Shown: positions 1 to 12,300 of the stretch, one piece after another | Position numbering within the stretch: position 1 is the first letter of the stretch | How the letters are laid out: each line of letters starts with the position of its first letter | Source: Nemophila menziesii | Lineage: Eukaryota > Streptophyta > Magnoliopsida > Boraginales > Hydrophyllaceae | Direction of reading: 5' to 3' | Assembly (NCBI GenBank): GCA_029959085.1 | Contig: JARWIR010000027.1 | Coordinates: forward strand, 1,488,001 to 1,552,000 | DNA: 64,000 nucleotides | Notes under the pieces: generated by a model | Databases searched by the model: none | The model's input: only the letters and a program-made list of their open reading frames with translations | What the model was told of the DNA's origin: nothing | Position numbers and translations under genes: made by a program

Positions 1-343
1 GGACAACGTGTTAAATGTAGGTGGGTTGTCTAGCATAATTATTGTGGGTTGCTAGTTCAAGTTTAGTGGGTTGCTAGTTAAATTTCAGTGTGTGGTGCCG
101 GGTATAATCACGTTATGATTTGCTACTTCAATTTTATTGGGTTGTTAGTTCAATTTTAGTGAGTTGCGTACGTTTTATCTATGGGTTAGGTTGAATGTAT
201 TGTAGTTATGGGTTGTCTTCTCCACCACCATGCAATGCTACCACCACCATCATACTACCAAATTTTTAGCGCACCGCCATTAACTAATAAAACGCTACCA
301 CCCTCAATCGAAACTTGCCTTTAACAAAGCTTGTCTGAACTTT
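1..343. other. Intergenic DNA, no gene seen
   Basis: AT-rich sequence with several short degenerate repeats around the words gggttg and ctagttcaa, and CCA-rich triplets from about 222. I see no reading frame with coding character, splice sites or transposon termini. Confidence 0.5.
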
Positions 344-655
344 TCAAACCATCAATGAATCACAACGACCACCACCATCCTCTGTCAAAACTCTCCTTTT
401 ACAAAGGTTTCCTAAGCTTTTCGAACCACCAAAATATCACGACAGCGACCACCACATTTTGTCGAAACTCGCATCTTACGAAGCTCGCCTACCTTTTTGC
501 CACCACGGAATCACGACGACGACCACCACCCTTTGTCGAAACTCACCTTTTACGAAACTCACTTCAGTTTTTCGAACCACCACAGAACCACAACGACGAC
601 GACCACCACTTTCTGTCAAAACTTATCTAAGCTTTTTGAACTACCATCATTACCA
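344..655. repeat. GAC/CCA-rich minisatellite, ~75-bp unit, about four copies
   Basis: Each unit begins with an aaccaccaa-like block, runs through a cgacgaccaccacc block and a tttgtcgaaactc block, and ends in a cttttacgaa...tttttcg block. Copies start near 344, 422, 500 and 573. The three overlapping short frames here (His/Thr/Arg-rich) are a by-product of the triplet-like composition and are not called as genes. Confidence 0.65.
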
Positions 656-1157
656 ACTTACTTCAGTTTGATGAATGTAATATGAATACGTATGATTCAG
701 TTGCAGATTCTTCTAATGTAACTTTTGGATGAAATGAATTTAAGACGAGGGTGATTTTGGGGATTTTTTTTTTTTTTTGTTTAATGTGATATTAATTTTT
801 TTTTAGAAGACATATTATAACAGACAAAGGGTAATATAATTTTTAAATAAGGGTTGAACCTTTCACGACCAGAAAAATTGGGTTATAACTTTTTCAATAA
901 CTCACCATATATATAAACTATCCTTACAACCTCTTTTAACCAAAAGTCGTAGTCGAATTCGAACATGTACATAGGTTACCCTTGTCGGCTTAAGTGAACA
1001 AATTATATGTGTTTTTTGACAACAAATCAAACAACAAATTATATATTGGTGCATGACATTGCAACGTTATAATATGGATTTGGTGAACAAATTATATATT
1101 GGCGCATGACATTGCAACGTAGTAATATTTAATTAGCAAATTCCAACTTCTTTTCAC
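656..1157. other. 5' flank of GH3 pseudogene 1, with a short direct repeat
   Basis: No gene is seen. A 35-bp direct repeat (aacaaattatatattgg, then gcatgacattgcaacgt) occurs at 1033-1067 and 1086-1120. A related word (ttggcgcatggcattacaac) recurs near 56154 on the same strand, so it may belong to a dispersed repeat rather than a promoter element. Confidence 0.45.
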
Positions 1158-1166
1158 TTTATATAC
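1158..1166 (+). promoter_or_regulatory. Putative TATA box of GH3 pseudogene 1
   Basis: tttatatac lies about 50 bp upstream of the ATG at 1217, followed by a pyrimidine-rich leader (ctctcctcggctcc). The position is plausible for a plant core promoter with a short leader. Nothing shows that it is still active. Confidence 0.4.
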
Positions 1167-1734
1167 TCTCCTCGGCTCCCGTAGCTTTTCAATCTAGATC
1201 TCTTTCACAGATTACCATGTCTGAAGCACCAAAGTCAACTGATTACCGGAAAATTGTAGAAACAAACAAGAAGGCTCTTGAGTTCATAGAAGATGTCACA
1301 ACAAACGCTGATGAGGTTCAAAAGAGAGTTCTTGCTGAAATACTTTCAAGAAATGCTGAGGTCGAGTATCTAAAACGTTTTGGGCTTAATGGTAATGTTG
1401 ATAGAGAAACTTTTAAGAAAATTATGCCTCTCATCACTTACGAAGATATTAAGGCTGATATCAAACGTATCGCTAATGGTGATAAATCTCCTATCCTTTG
1501 CTCACAACCCATTTTTGAGTTCTTGTCAAGGTATATTGATAAATAAATAATAAATCTCTTCTCATGTATATCTTTCTTCTGTATATATTCCTAGCACAAT
1601 TTTTTTACTTGGATGACTAATTTGCACGTGGATCATTTTTGTTTTACAGTTCTGCTACATCTGGTGGGGAACAAAAACTGATACCATATATCAAAGAAGA
1701 GTTTGGGAGGAAGTCATTTCCACTGAGTCTTTTA

Positions 1735-1740
<6 letters not shown>

Positions 1741-1783
<43 letters not shown>

Positions 1784-1946
1784 ATGTATGGGTGTCCGGG
1801 CCAGCTTACGCGCACCACGACTAATCCCATAGGAAATATACACGCCTCCTCATGCATACTCCCACTTAATCAGAACTAGGTTATTCGAACCCTGTACCTC
1901 CTAGTTGAGAGACAGGGTCCTGGCCACTGAGCTAGTCCCAGTGGTT
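1741..1946 (-). mobile_element. tRNA-derived SINE in GH3 exon 2
   Basis: Read on the minus strand, the element starts AACCACTGGGACTAGCTCAG. It has a Pol III box A (TAGCTCAGTGG, 1924-1934) and box B (GGTTCGAATAACC, 1879-1891), and a 3' block around 1788-1828 containing TCGTGGTGCGCGTAAGCTGG that resembles the 3' Angio-domain shared by many plant SINEs. It ends in a ~42-nt poly(A), seen as poly(T) at 1741-1782. A perfect 14-bp TSD, GTCTTTTAATGCCT, lies at 1727-1740 and 1947-1960. Removing the element and one TSD copy rejoins the GH3 frame. The long intact tail and perfect TSD suggest a recent insertion. Confidence 0.92.
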
Positions 1947-2299
1947 GTCTTTTAATGCCTTTGATTAGCCAATACGTGTCTGGTTTAGAAAAAGGCAAAC
2001 TGATGCTCTTCCAGACCATACGATCGAGCAGAGGCTACGACACCTGGTGGTCTATTAGCACCACCTGTTTTAACTAGTTACTTAAAAAGTTCACTACGCA
2101 TTAAGGATAGGCCATTCGACCTTTACTCAAACAACACTAGTCCATACGAAACCATTTTGTGCTCAGATTCTCATCAAAGCATGTATTCACAAATGCTTTG
2201 TGGCCTTTCCCAAAACAGACAAGTCCTCCGGATTGGTGCCACTTTCGCCACTGGTTTAATTTTCGCGATTCGGTTCCTGTAAAAACACTGGACTGTTTT

Positions 2300-3080
2300 T
2301 GTTATCATTTTTGGGTAATTTACCCAAGTGAAATGTCTTACTTTAAATCAATTTTTTCGTGGGTCTCAGACCTCGTTATAAGTCTGGACAAAAACTAAAG
2401 TTTTTCGTCTTACTTCGGTAATGAATTTTATGTATTCACTTGTGTAAAACAAATGAAAGGTAAATGAGAAATTGAGTTTTAAATTTGAGGTATAGGAAGA
2501 GTTTTTTTTTTTTGAACTAGAAAAAAAATATATGTAAAGTTCTTAGCACTTAAGAATTGGGCGCATCCACTTTTGGGCTTGGGATTGACTTGGTTTGGAC
2601 TATACTTTTGTAAAATTAAAAGAGCTTGGGCTATCATTTTAATTTTGAATTGTAACATTCTAATCTTTCCTAAAACATCTTCTTCCTCAAACGTCATCTC
2701 CCATGTCTGAAACGTTGCAGGTTAGATTTAAACAGGTGCTTCTACACCTATAAATACATGGCCAAAACTAGTTTTCATTCATTCAATTTTTTTTACAAAC
2801 GAATAACATAAAAGAGAGAGATTAAACACCATTTAAAGTTCGAAGTTCTGCAGATTTTCAAGTGTCTGATATTTGCAGTGTTGATCGTTGTATCCTGGAG
2901 GTTGAAGCCATTACAAAGCGTAAGACACCAGTGCGTGGCTAATAAACCTTAAAGACATAGGATCCAATCCTAGCCTTGATCAGTAACAGGTTTTCTGTTA
3001 ATTTTTATTTTTTCATTTCTGCATTTTTGTTTTCCCTCCATTTTTGCTTTCTGAATCAAAATAAATCACTGGAGATAACA
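2300..3080 (+). mobile_element. Solo LTR in GH3 exon 2
   Basis: This 781-bp insertion begins TGTTATC and ends GATAACA (perfect inverted termini starting TG and ending CA). It is flanked by 5-bp duplications GTTTT at 2295-2299 and 3081-3085. It holds a TATA-like ctataaatac at 2748-2757 but no coding domain. GH3 copy 2 has no interruption at this point, which excludes a conserved intron. The family was not identified. The orientation is inferred from the TATA box only. Confidence 0.82.
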
Positions 3081-4284
3081 GTTTTATGTCAAGATATTCG
3101 AACAGGGACACTTAGCTTAAACATTACCGACCCTTCAGTTAGGGAAGCAGTGTTGAAAATACTTAAACCTGACCCGAAATTGGCGGATTTTATTGAAGAG
3201 GAATGCAATAAAGAAACATGGCAAGGGATTATACCTAGATTGTGGCCCAACACTAAGTATATAAGTGCTATTATTACTGGGAGTATGTCACAATACATAC
3301 CAACTCTTGAAAATTATAGTAATGGTCTCCCTCTTGATAGCTTGGTGTATGCCTCGTCAGAGTGTTACTTTGGTGTCAACCTTAACGCTTTCTACAAACC
3401 TAGTGAAATTTCATATACTATGGCGTATTTCGAGTTCTTGCCTCTCCTCACAGATAAGGAACAACCAAAATTGGTTGATTTAACTGATGTTGAAATTGGA
3501 CATGAGTATGAATTTGTTGTCACAACTTACACAGGTACTTTAATTTTTCATTTTTAATCAGTATTCATTAGCATATGAGATCAGGGGAGTATTTAGAATT
3601 TAGTTTTTGATTTATACTGTTTATAACTCTATTACAATTCCAGTGGTGGCCTCGGTTATAATAAAATTTACATGTATATGAAATATGCAGGTCTATATCG
3701 CTACAGGGTAGGCGATATTCTTAGAGTTACTGGATTTAAGAACAAAGCTCCTCAATTTGCCTTCATTGGTCGACAAAATGTTGTTTTAAGCATTGATTCA
3801 GACAAGACTGATGAAATTGATTTACAAAATGCGGTAAACAATGGGGCGAGTCATTTATCGTTATTAAATGCACAACTCACTGATTACACAAGTTATGGAG
3901 ACACAAGTACAATTCCAGGCCACTATGTACTTTTCTGGGAACTAAATGTGAGCGACTTGTTCCCGATTTCGCATTTGGTATTTGAAGATTGTTGCCGCAT
4001 AATCGAAGAGTCTCTCAATAGTGTGTATCGATTGCTTCGAGCTTCTGGAACAGTTGGACCACTTCAGATCAAGATCGTGGAACATGGAACATTTGATAAG
4101 CTATTGGATTATGCTATTAGCCTAGGTGCATCTATTAATCAGTACAAGACACCGCGATGCGTGAAATCTGCACCTATTATTAAGCTGTTGAACTCAAGGG
4201 TTGTATATATCTACTTACTTTAGTTCTGAGGTCCCAAAAGTCACACCTGGCCACAAGGAGTGGAGGAACATCAACAATACCTGA

Positions 4285-4434
4285 AAACCCTGGATACCGA
4301 TGCATGAAGGTCCATGTCACTTCTTTGTGCTCCTCCATCTGAGAAGCCTAGAAATTAAATTATTCCATTTATAGCATCTGAATTCTCCATTGTAATATCT
4401 CGCTTTTATGGAAGTTCTCAATCAATGCATGTAA
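4285..4434. other. 3' flank of GH3 pseudogene 1
   Basis: Short AT-rich stretch between the shifted GH3 stop and the next transposon. It could hold the former 3' UTR. No polyadenylation signal was assigned. Confidence 0.4.
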
Positions 4435-4439
4435 AACAT

Positions 4440-5341
4440 GTTGGTAAAAACTAACAATCACCGATACAATAAAAATTGTTTTCATATAAAAATATTTAGA
4501 AAAAATGTAATACTACAACTATTACAATACAATAGAAAAATGGAATATAAAGGTATCCCAAAAATCGTAATACAACAACTATTACAAGAAATGGGAAAAG
4601 AACATACATGGAAATATCAAAAAAAATTACTAGATACGATTACACAAAACGTGCATCGTTGAAAAAGATATTCCGGGAGTACCGGTATCTCCAACAATCG
4701 TATCCCTCTTCTACTCTTATCTCTATGTCAAAATAATTTGACTAATCATTGAGAATAGAGTGTTCCATTTTCTGAATTTCTAGAATAATATATCATTCTC
4801 TTTAGAATAATATTCTTTCTCACTAAAAGTATTTTCCTATTCTCTCTATAATAACATTTTCCATTCTCTCTAGAATTACATTTTTTCTCTTCTCTTAAAA
4901 AGCAAGTGACAAAGTCACTATTTATAGAGAAAATGATGAGACAAAGGGAAAAAAAACCGTCACATAAATGCCTCTTCAATGCTCTTTAATGCTAGCCGTT
5001 TTTATCCTTTATCAAATATTTGTAACTCCCATAACCACAAATATATAAAAGAAAACTATTAATCCTCCATCAAGAATAAGGAATTATTTGAAATTCAATA
5101 ATTCCAATGGTTTTTCTTTTTCATTTTCTAGGTGGGATTTTTTAACACATATAAAGTTTACCCACTTTTCTTAAGAGAAAGAAAGAATTAATAAAATAAA
5201 ACTCTTTAATTTTACTAATTCCAACAATTTCTTTCTCAAATTTTTATGTGGGACTATTAGTACACTAATAGTCTTTTCCACTTCTCCCAAGAGCATGAAA
5301 GAATAATAAAATAAATTGTCTTTTATTAAATAATTCCAACA
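4440..5341 (-). repeat. 3' LTR (left) of the satellite-bearing element
   Basis: 902-bp direct repeat of 15149-16039. Short frames inside it are mirrored in the other LTR and are not genes. Confidence 0.9.
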
Positions 5342-5688
5342 ATCCCCCACTCAGGGTCTTTGGGAGAGAAAGTGAACAAGTTTTTATAAATATCAGCATA
5401 TGGGTGAATTGTACTTAAGTGGCAATATCTTTCGATTTGAATTGACACGTAGTGAAGTGAGGCAACCACCAAATTCCTGTCAAGTGAACGTACTCTTGAA
5501 CTTGACGGTTTTCGATCGAGACCCTCACAGCACATACTCTACCCGGCTGATAGTTACAAATTCCTCAAACATCACCTTTTTCTTACACATAGGTGATCTC
5601 CAAGAGCGTCTAGCCTCATTAGCCGACCCCTCTCGGATTTCAAGATCATTAATAGCAATAAAGCCCAACCTCATTATGTGTCTCGCGA
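5342..5688. other. Non-coding 3' internal region of the element
   Basis: Begins with the minus-strand polypurine tract (5342-5354) next to the LTR. The rest shows no pol similarity; the short frames at 5326-5744 have no recognisable domain. Confidence 0.55.
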
Positions 5689-6322
5689 ATTCATCAAGTC
5701 CTTTCTCTTTAGGACCACCCTTATGGGCTATGAATTTGTGGTGAGTTTAAAAACTCATCCCTTGGGAACATCAAGGACGTCTCCTTAAAGTCATATTATG
5801 ATCAATATACAACAACCTCAACGGTGAATTCATCAATTTAATCTCAATAGGACCGCCACACATGGCTATGAATTCATTGAGTTTAAGCAATATACAAGCA
5901 CCTTCAACGGTGAATTCATCAAATCCGTCTCGATAGGACTACCACACATGGCTATGAATTCATAAAGTTTGATATATGTACAACAACCTCAACGGTAAAT
6001 TCATCAAGTCAATCTCAATAGGACCACCACGCATGGCTATGAATTCATTAAGTTTGAGAAATATACAACAACCTCAACGGTGAATTCATCAAGTCCATCT
6101 CAGTAGGACCACCACGCATGGCTATGAATTCATTAAGTTTGAGAAATGTACAACAAACTCAACGGTGAACTCATCAAGTCCAACTCAATAGGACCACCAC
6201 GCATGGCTATGAATTCATTAAGTTTGAGAAATATACAACAACCTCAACGGTGAATTCATCAAGTCCGTCTCAATAGGACCACCACGCATGGCTATGAATT
6301 CATTAAGTTTGAATTTTCTCAT
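5689..6322. repeat. ~85-bp minisatellite, about six copies plus one degenerate copy
   Basis: Units contain aacaacctcaacggtgaatt, then catcaagtc, taggaccaccac, gcatggctatgaattcatta and agtttgag. They start at about 5811, 5894, 5982, 6067, 6152 and 6237. A diverged copy lies at 5689-5755. The last unit merges into the first 1058-bp unit through the block that starts at 6293. Confidence 0.85.
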
Positions 6323-9300
6323 GTATGCACAATTTACACTATATAGATAGGAAGTTAGTGCATCATATATAATCATTAGTAATAGGTTCCCCATTAATGG
6401 GTTCTAAACCTATCACTCAACATTTCTAGGATTATTCTCCCAATTAAGTCTATTAGTAAAAGAATCAACCATTTATTTCATCATTTATATGAGACCAAGT
6501 TTGCGTAACAAAAAATCCTTCAAGAACTACATGAATTATTTTAAAACGCAGATTAGATCAATAGTACTCTCTCGTACTTTATTAAATGACAAAAAATAAT
6601 CCAATATTCAACACTTGAGTCTCTTTACAATATGGATAATACCAAGTTGAGTATAGTTCATTTATAACATCATAGTCCTTATAATTATTTCATATTAATC
6701 AAGGGGAGCACACCCCCACAATTCTCTTATTCATGAATATTTGTATTATAAGGAGTTTTACCATACATTATATCAAGAGAGTCAAACATTTCCACCAAAA
6801 ATGAGACTAACTAAGGTAAATTCCATTATTGACTAATGAATTTCATCCTTATGATCAGCTTCCCCCACATCTTTTATATATAAAAAGAAGATTGGAAGCA
6901 GTAAGCCCCATGAAATGGAGTACCAAAAGACAATCATGTCATACACCTATTGAAAAAAGTGTAACACAGCCTGATCTATCTTTTATTAAAGTACTATTAA
7001 CAAGGTGCATGTTTAACAACACAAAACGATGTTCTAAGTTTTCATACTTTATCCCTTTAATCCAAAACCACCAACCCTTCATGTTGCAACATATAGATCT
7101 CTTCATATAGATCTTCATTCACAAACAGATTTAATATCCAATTGATATATAATCTATGAATGATATTTAATGCATCAAGAGTTAAATAGTTGTAATAGAA
7201 AGGGGAAAAGTATTCCTTAAACTTATATAAACATGGAAAACTAAGGACTTATCTTTGAGCCGATTCACTTTTCTGACTCGTATGGGACCGATTGGATCTT
7301 TTTGGGTCATTCCCAAGTGATGTATTTCTTCTCATCAGACTCATCACCCTTATGAATTCATTAAGTTTGAATTTTCTCATGTATGCACAATTTACACTAT
7401 ATAGATAGGAAGTTAGTGCATCATATATAATCATTAGTAATAGGTTCCCCATTAATGGGTTCTAAACCTATCACTCAACATTTCTAGGATTATTTTCCCA
7501 ATTAAGTCAATTAGTAAAAGAATCAACCATTTATTTCATCATTTATATGAGACCAAGTTTGCGTAACAAAATATCCTTCAAGAACTACATGAATTATTTT
7601 AAAACGCAGATTAGATCAATAGTACTCTCTCGTACTTTATTATATGACAAAAAATAATCCAATGTTCAACACTTGAGTCTCTTTACAATATGGATAATAC
7701 CAAGTTGAGTATAGTTCATTTATAACATCATAGTCCTTATAATTATTTCATATTAATCAAGGGGTGCACACCCCCACAATTCTCTTATTCATGAATATTT
7801 GTATTATAAGGAGTTTTACCATACATTATATCAAGAGAGTCAAACATTTCCACCAAAAATGAGACTAACTAAGGTAAATTCCATTATTGACTAATGAATT
7901 TCATCCTTATGATCAGCTTCCCCCACATCTTTTATATATAAAAAGAAGATTGGAAGCAGTAAGCCCCATGAAATGGAGTACCAAAAGACAATCATGTCAT
8001 ACACCTATTGAAAAAAGTGTAACACAACCTGATCTATCTTTTATTAAAGTACTATTAACAAGGTGCATGTTTAACAACACAAAACGATGTTCTAAGTTTT
8101 CATACTTTATCCCTTTAATCCAAAACCACCAACCCTTCATGTTGCAACATATAGATCTCTTCATATAGATCTTCATTCACAAATAGATTTAATATCCAAT
8201 TGATATATAATCTATGAATGATATTTAATGCATCAAGAGTTAAATAGTTGTAATAGAAAGGGGAAAAGTATTCCTTAAACTTATATAAACATGGAAAACT
8301 AAGGACTTATCTTTGAGCCGATTCACTTTTCTGACTCGTATGGGACCGATTGGATCTTTTTGGGTCATTCCCAAGTGATGTATTTCTTCTCATCAGACTC
8401 ATCACCCTTATGAATTCATTAAGTTTGAATTTTCTCATGTATGCACAATTTACACTATATAGATAGGAAGTTAGTGCATCATATATAATCATTAGTAATA
8501 GGTTCCCCATTAATGGGTTCTAAACCTATCACTCAACATTTCTAGGATTATTTTCCCAATTAAGTCAATTAGTAAAAGAATCAACCATTTATTTCATCAT
8601 TTATATGAGACCAAGTTTGCGTAACAAAATATCCTTCAAGAACTACATGAATTATTTTAAAACGCAGATTAGATCAATAGTACTCTCTCGTACTTTATTA
8701 TATGACAAAAAATAATCCAATGTTCAACACTTGAGTCTCTTTACAATATGGATAATACCAAGTTGAGTATAGTTCATTTATAACATCATAGTCCTTATAA
8801 TTATTTCATATTAATCAAGGGGTGCACACCCCCACAATTCTCTTATTCATGAATATTTGTATTATAAGGAGTTTTACCATACATTATATCAAGAGAGTCA
8901 AACATTTCCACCAAAAATGAGACTAACTAAGGTAAATTCCATTATTGACTAATGAATTTCATCCTTATGATCAGCTTCCCCCACATCTTTTATATATAAA
9001 AAGAAGATTGGAAGCAGTAAGCCCCATGAAATGGAGTACCAAAAGACAATCATGTCATACACCTATTGAAAAAAGTGTAACACAACCTGATCTATCTTTT
9101 ATTAAAGTACTATTAACAAGGTGCATGTTTAACAACACAAAACGATGTTCTAAGTTTTCATACTTTATCCCTTTAATCCAAAACCACCAACCCTTCATGT
9201 TGCAACATATAGATCTCTTCATATAGATCTTCATTCACAAATAGATTTAATATCCAATTGATATATAATCTATGAATGATATTTAATGCATCAAGAGTTA

Positions 9301-12300
9301 AATAGTTGTAATAGAAAGGGGAAAAGTATTCCTTAAACTTATATAAACATGGAAAACTAAGGACTTATCTTTGAGCCGATTCACTTTTCTGACTCGTATG
9401 GGACCGATTGGATCTTTTTGGGTCATTCCCAAGTGATGTATTTCTTCTCATCAGAATCATCACCCTTATGAATTCATTAAGTTTGAATTTTCTCATGTAT
9501 GCACAATTTACACTATATAGATAGGAAGTTAGTGCATCATATATAATCATTAGTAATAGGTTCCCCATTAATGGGTTCTAAACCTATCACTCAACATTTC
9601 TAGGATTATTCTCCCAATTAAGTCTATTAGTAAAAGAATCAACCATTTATTTCATCATTTATATGAGACCAAGTTTGCGTAACAAAATATCCTTCAAGAA
9701 CTACATGAATTATTTTAAAACGCAGATTAGATCAATAGTACTCTCTCGTACTTTATTAAATGACAAAAAATAATCCAATGTTCAACACTTGAGTCTCTTC
9801 ACAATATGGATAATACCAAGTTGAGTATAGTTCATTTATAACATCATAGTCCTTATAATTATTTCATATTAATCAAGGGGTGCACACCCCCACAATTCTC
9901 TTATTCATGAATATTTGTAATATAAGGAGTTTTACCATACATTATATCAAGAGAGTTAAACATTTCCACCAAAAATGAGACTAACTAAGGTAAATTCCAT
10001 TATTGACTAATGAATTTCATCCTTATGATCAGCTTCCCCCACATCTTTTATATATAAAAAGAAGATTGGAAGCAGTAAGCCCCATGAAATGGAGTACCAA
10101 AAGACAATCATGTCATACACCTATTGAAAAAAGTGTAACACAACCTGATCTATCTTTTATTAAAGTACTTTTAACAAGGTGCATGTTTAACAACACAAAA
10201 CAATGTTCTAAGTTTTCATACTTTATCCCTTTAATCCAAAACCACCAACCCTTCATGTTGCAACATATAGATCTCTTCATATAGATCTTCATTCACAAAT
10301 AGATTTAATATCCAATTGATATATAATCTATGAATGATATTTACTGCATCAAGAGTTAAATAGTTCTAATAGAAAGGGGAAAAGTATTCCTTAAACTTAT
10401 ATAAACATGGAAAACTAAGGACTTATCTTTGAGCCGATTCACTTTTCTGACTCGTATGGGACCGATTGGATCTTTTTGGGTCATTCCCAAGTGATGTATT
10501 TCTTCTCATCAGACTCATCACCCTTATGAATTCATTAAGTTTGAATTTTCTCATGTATGCACAATTTACACTATATAGATAGGAAGTTAGTGCATCATAT
10601 ATAATCATTAGTAATAGGTTCCCCATTAATGGGTTCTAAACCTATCACTCAACATTTCTAGGATTATTCTCCCAATTAAGTCTATTAGTAAAAGAATCAA
10701 CCATTTATTTCATCATTTATATGAGACCAAGTTTGCGTAACAAAATATCCTTCAAGAACTACATGAATTATTTTAAAACGCAGATTAGATCAATAGTACT
10801 CTCTCGTACTTTATTAAATGACAAAAAATAATCCAATGTTCAACACTTGAGTCTCTTTACAATATGGATAATACCAAGTTGAGTATAGTTCATTTATAAC
10901 ATCATAGTCCTTATAATTATTTCATATTAATCAAGGGGTGCACACCCCCACAATTCTCTTATTCATGAATATTTGTATTATAAGGAGTTTTACCATACAT
11001 TATATCAAGAGAGTCAAACATTTCCACCAAAAATGAGACTAACTAAGGTAAATTCCATTATTGACTAATGAATTTCATCCTTATGATCAGCTTCCCCCAC
11101 ATCTTTTATATATAAAAAGAAGATTGGAAGCAGTAAGCCCCATGAAATGGAGTACCAAAAGACAATCATGTCATACACCTATTGAAAAAAGTGTAACACA
11201 ACCTGATCTATCTTTTATTAAAGTACTATTAACAAGGTGCATGTTTAACAACACAAAACGATGTTCTAAGTTTTCATACTTTATCCCTTTAATCCAAAAC
11301 CACCAACCCTTCATGTTGCAACATATAGATCTCTTCATATAGATCTTCATTCACAAATAGATTTAATATCCAATTGATATATAATCTATGAATGATATTT
11401 AATGCATCAAGAGTTAAATAGTTGTAATAGAAAGGGGAAAAGTATTCCTTAAACTTATATAAACATGGAAAACTAAGGACTTATCTTTGAGCCGATTCAC
11501 TTTTCTGACTCGTATGGGACCGATTGGATCTTTTTGGGTCATTCCCAAGTGATGTATTTCTTCTCATCAGACTCATCACCCTTATGAATTCATTAAGTTT
11601 GAATTTTCTCATGTATGCACAATTTACACTATATAGATAGGAAGTTAGTGCATCATATATAATCATTAGTAATAGGTTCCCCATTAATGGGTTCTAAACC
11701 TATCACTCAACATTTCTAGGATTATTTTCCCAATTAAGTCAATTAGTAAAAGAATCAACCATTTATTTCATCATTTATATGAGACCAAGTTTGCGTAACA
11801 AAATATCCTTCAAGAACTACATGAATTATTTTAAAACGCAGATTAGATCAATAGTACTCTCTCGTACTTTATTATATGACAAAAAATAATCCAATGTTCA
11901 ACACTTGAGTCTCTTTACAATATGGATAATACCAAGTTGAGTATAGTTCATTTATAACATCATAGTCCTTATAATTATTTCATATTAATCAAGGGGAGCA
12001 CACCCCCACAATTCTCTTATTCATGAATATTTGTATTATAAGGAGTTTTACCATACATTATATCAAGAGAGTCAAACATTTCCACCAAAAATGAGACTAA
12101 CTAAGGTAAATTCCATTATTGACTAATGAATTTCATCCTTATGATCAGCTTCCCCCACATCTTTTATATATAAAAAGAAGATTGGAAGCAGTAAGCCCCA
12201 TGAAATGGAGTACCAAAAGACAATCATGTCATACACCTATTGAAAAAAGTGTAACACAACCTGATCTATCTTTTATTAAAGTACTATTAACAAGGTGCAT

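Larger units (their letters stand above)
1217..4284 (+). pseudogene. GH3: GH3-family acyl-acid amido synthetase pseudogene, copy 1
   Basis: GH3 enzymes adenylate jasmonate, auxin or related acyl acids and join them to amino acids in the cytosol. Exon 1 is 1217-1530 (gtatat donor at 1531). Exon 2 begins at 1650 after a ttttacag acceptor and runs, with interruptions, to 3535. Exon 3 is 3691-4284. Family motifs are visible: FLSSSATSGGEQK across intron 1 (ATP-binding motif I), YASSECYFG near 3349 (motif II) and LYRYRVGDILRV at 3693 (motif III), then the C-terminal lobe (SINQYKTPRC near 4135). Lesions: a SINE at 1741-1946; a net 4-bp gain relative to copy 2 near 2015-2040; CTG TAA near 2278-2283 where copy 2 has GAA; a solo LTR at 2300-3080; and a 2-bp frame slip near 4205, so the C-terminal tail reads to a TGA at 4282 only in a shifted frame. 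Clearly non-functional. The substrate cannot be inferred. Confidence 0.9.

Noticed and set aside
331..685. Overlapping His/Thr-rich frames as a small gene
   Set aside because: Three overlapping frames are all open because of the GAC/CCA triplet composition of a minisatellite.
1639..1824. 61-codon frame crossing the poly(T)
   Set aside because: It joins GH3 exon 2 to the A-tail of the SINE and is not a gene.
1879..1946. A tRNA gene on the minus strand
   Set aside because: Box A and box B are present but there is no cloverleaf with an anticodon arm that I can support, and the sequence continues as a SINE with an A-tail and TSD.
2300..3080. A second intron of the GH3 gene
   Set aside because: Copy 2 has continuous coding sequence here, and the block has LTR termini and a 5-bp TSD.
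5811..6322. CRISPR-like array
   Set aside because: The whole ~85-bp unit is repeated with no variable spacers, in a plant retrotransposon. It is a minisatellite.
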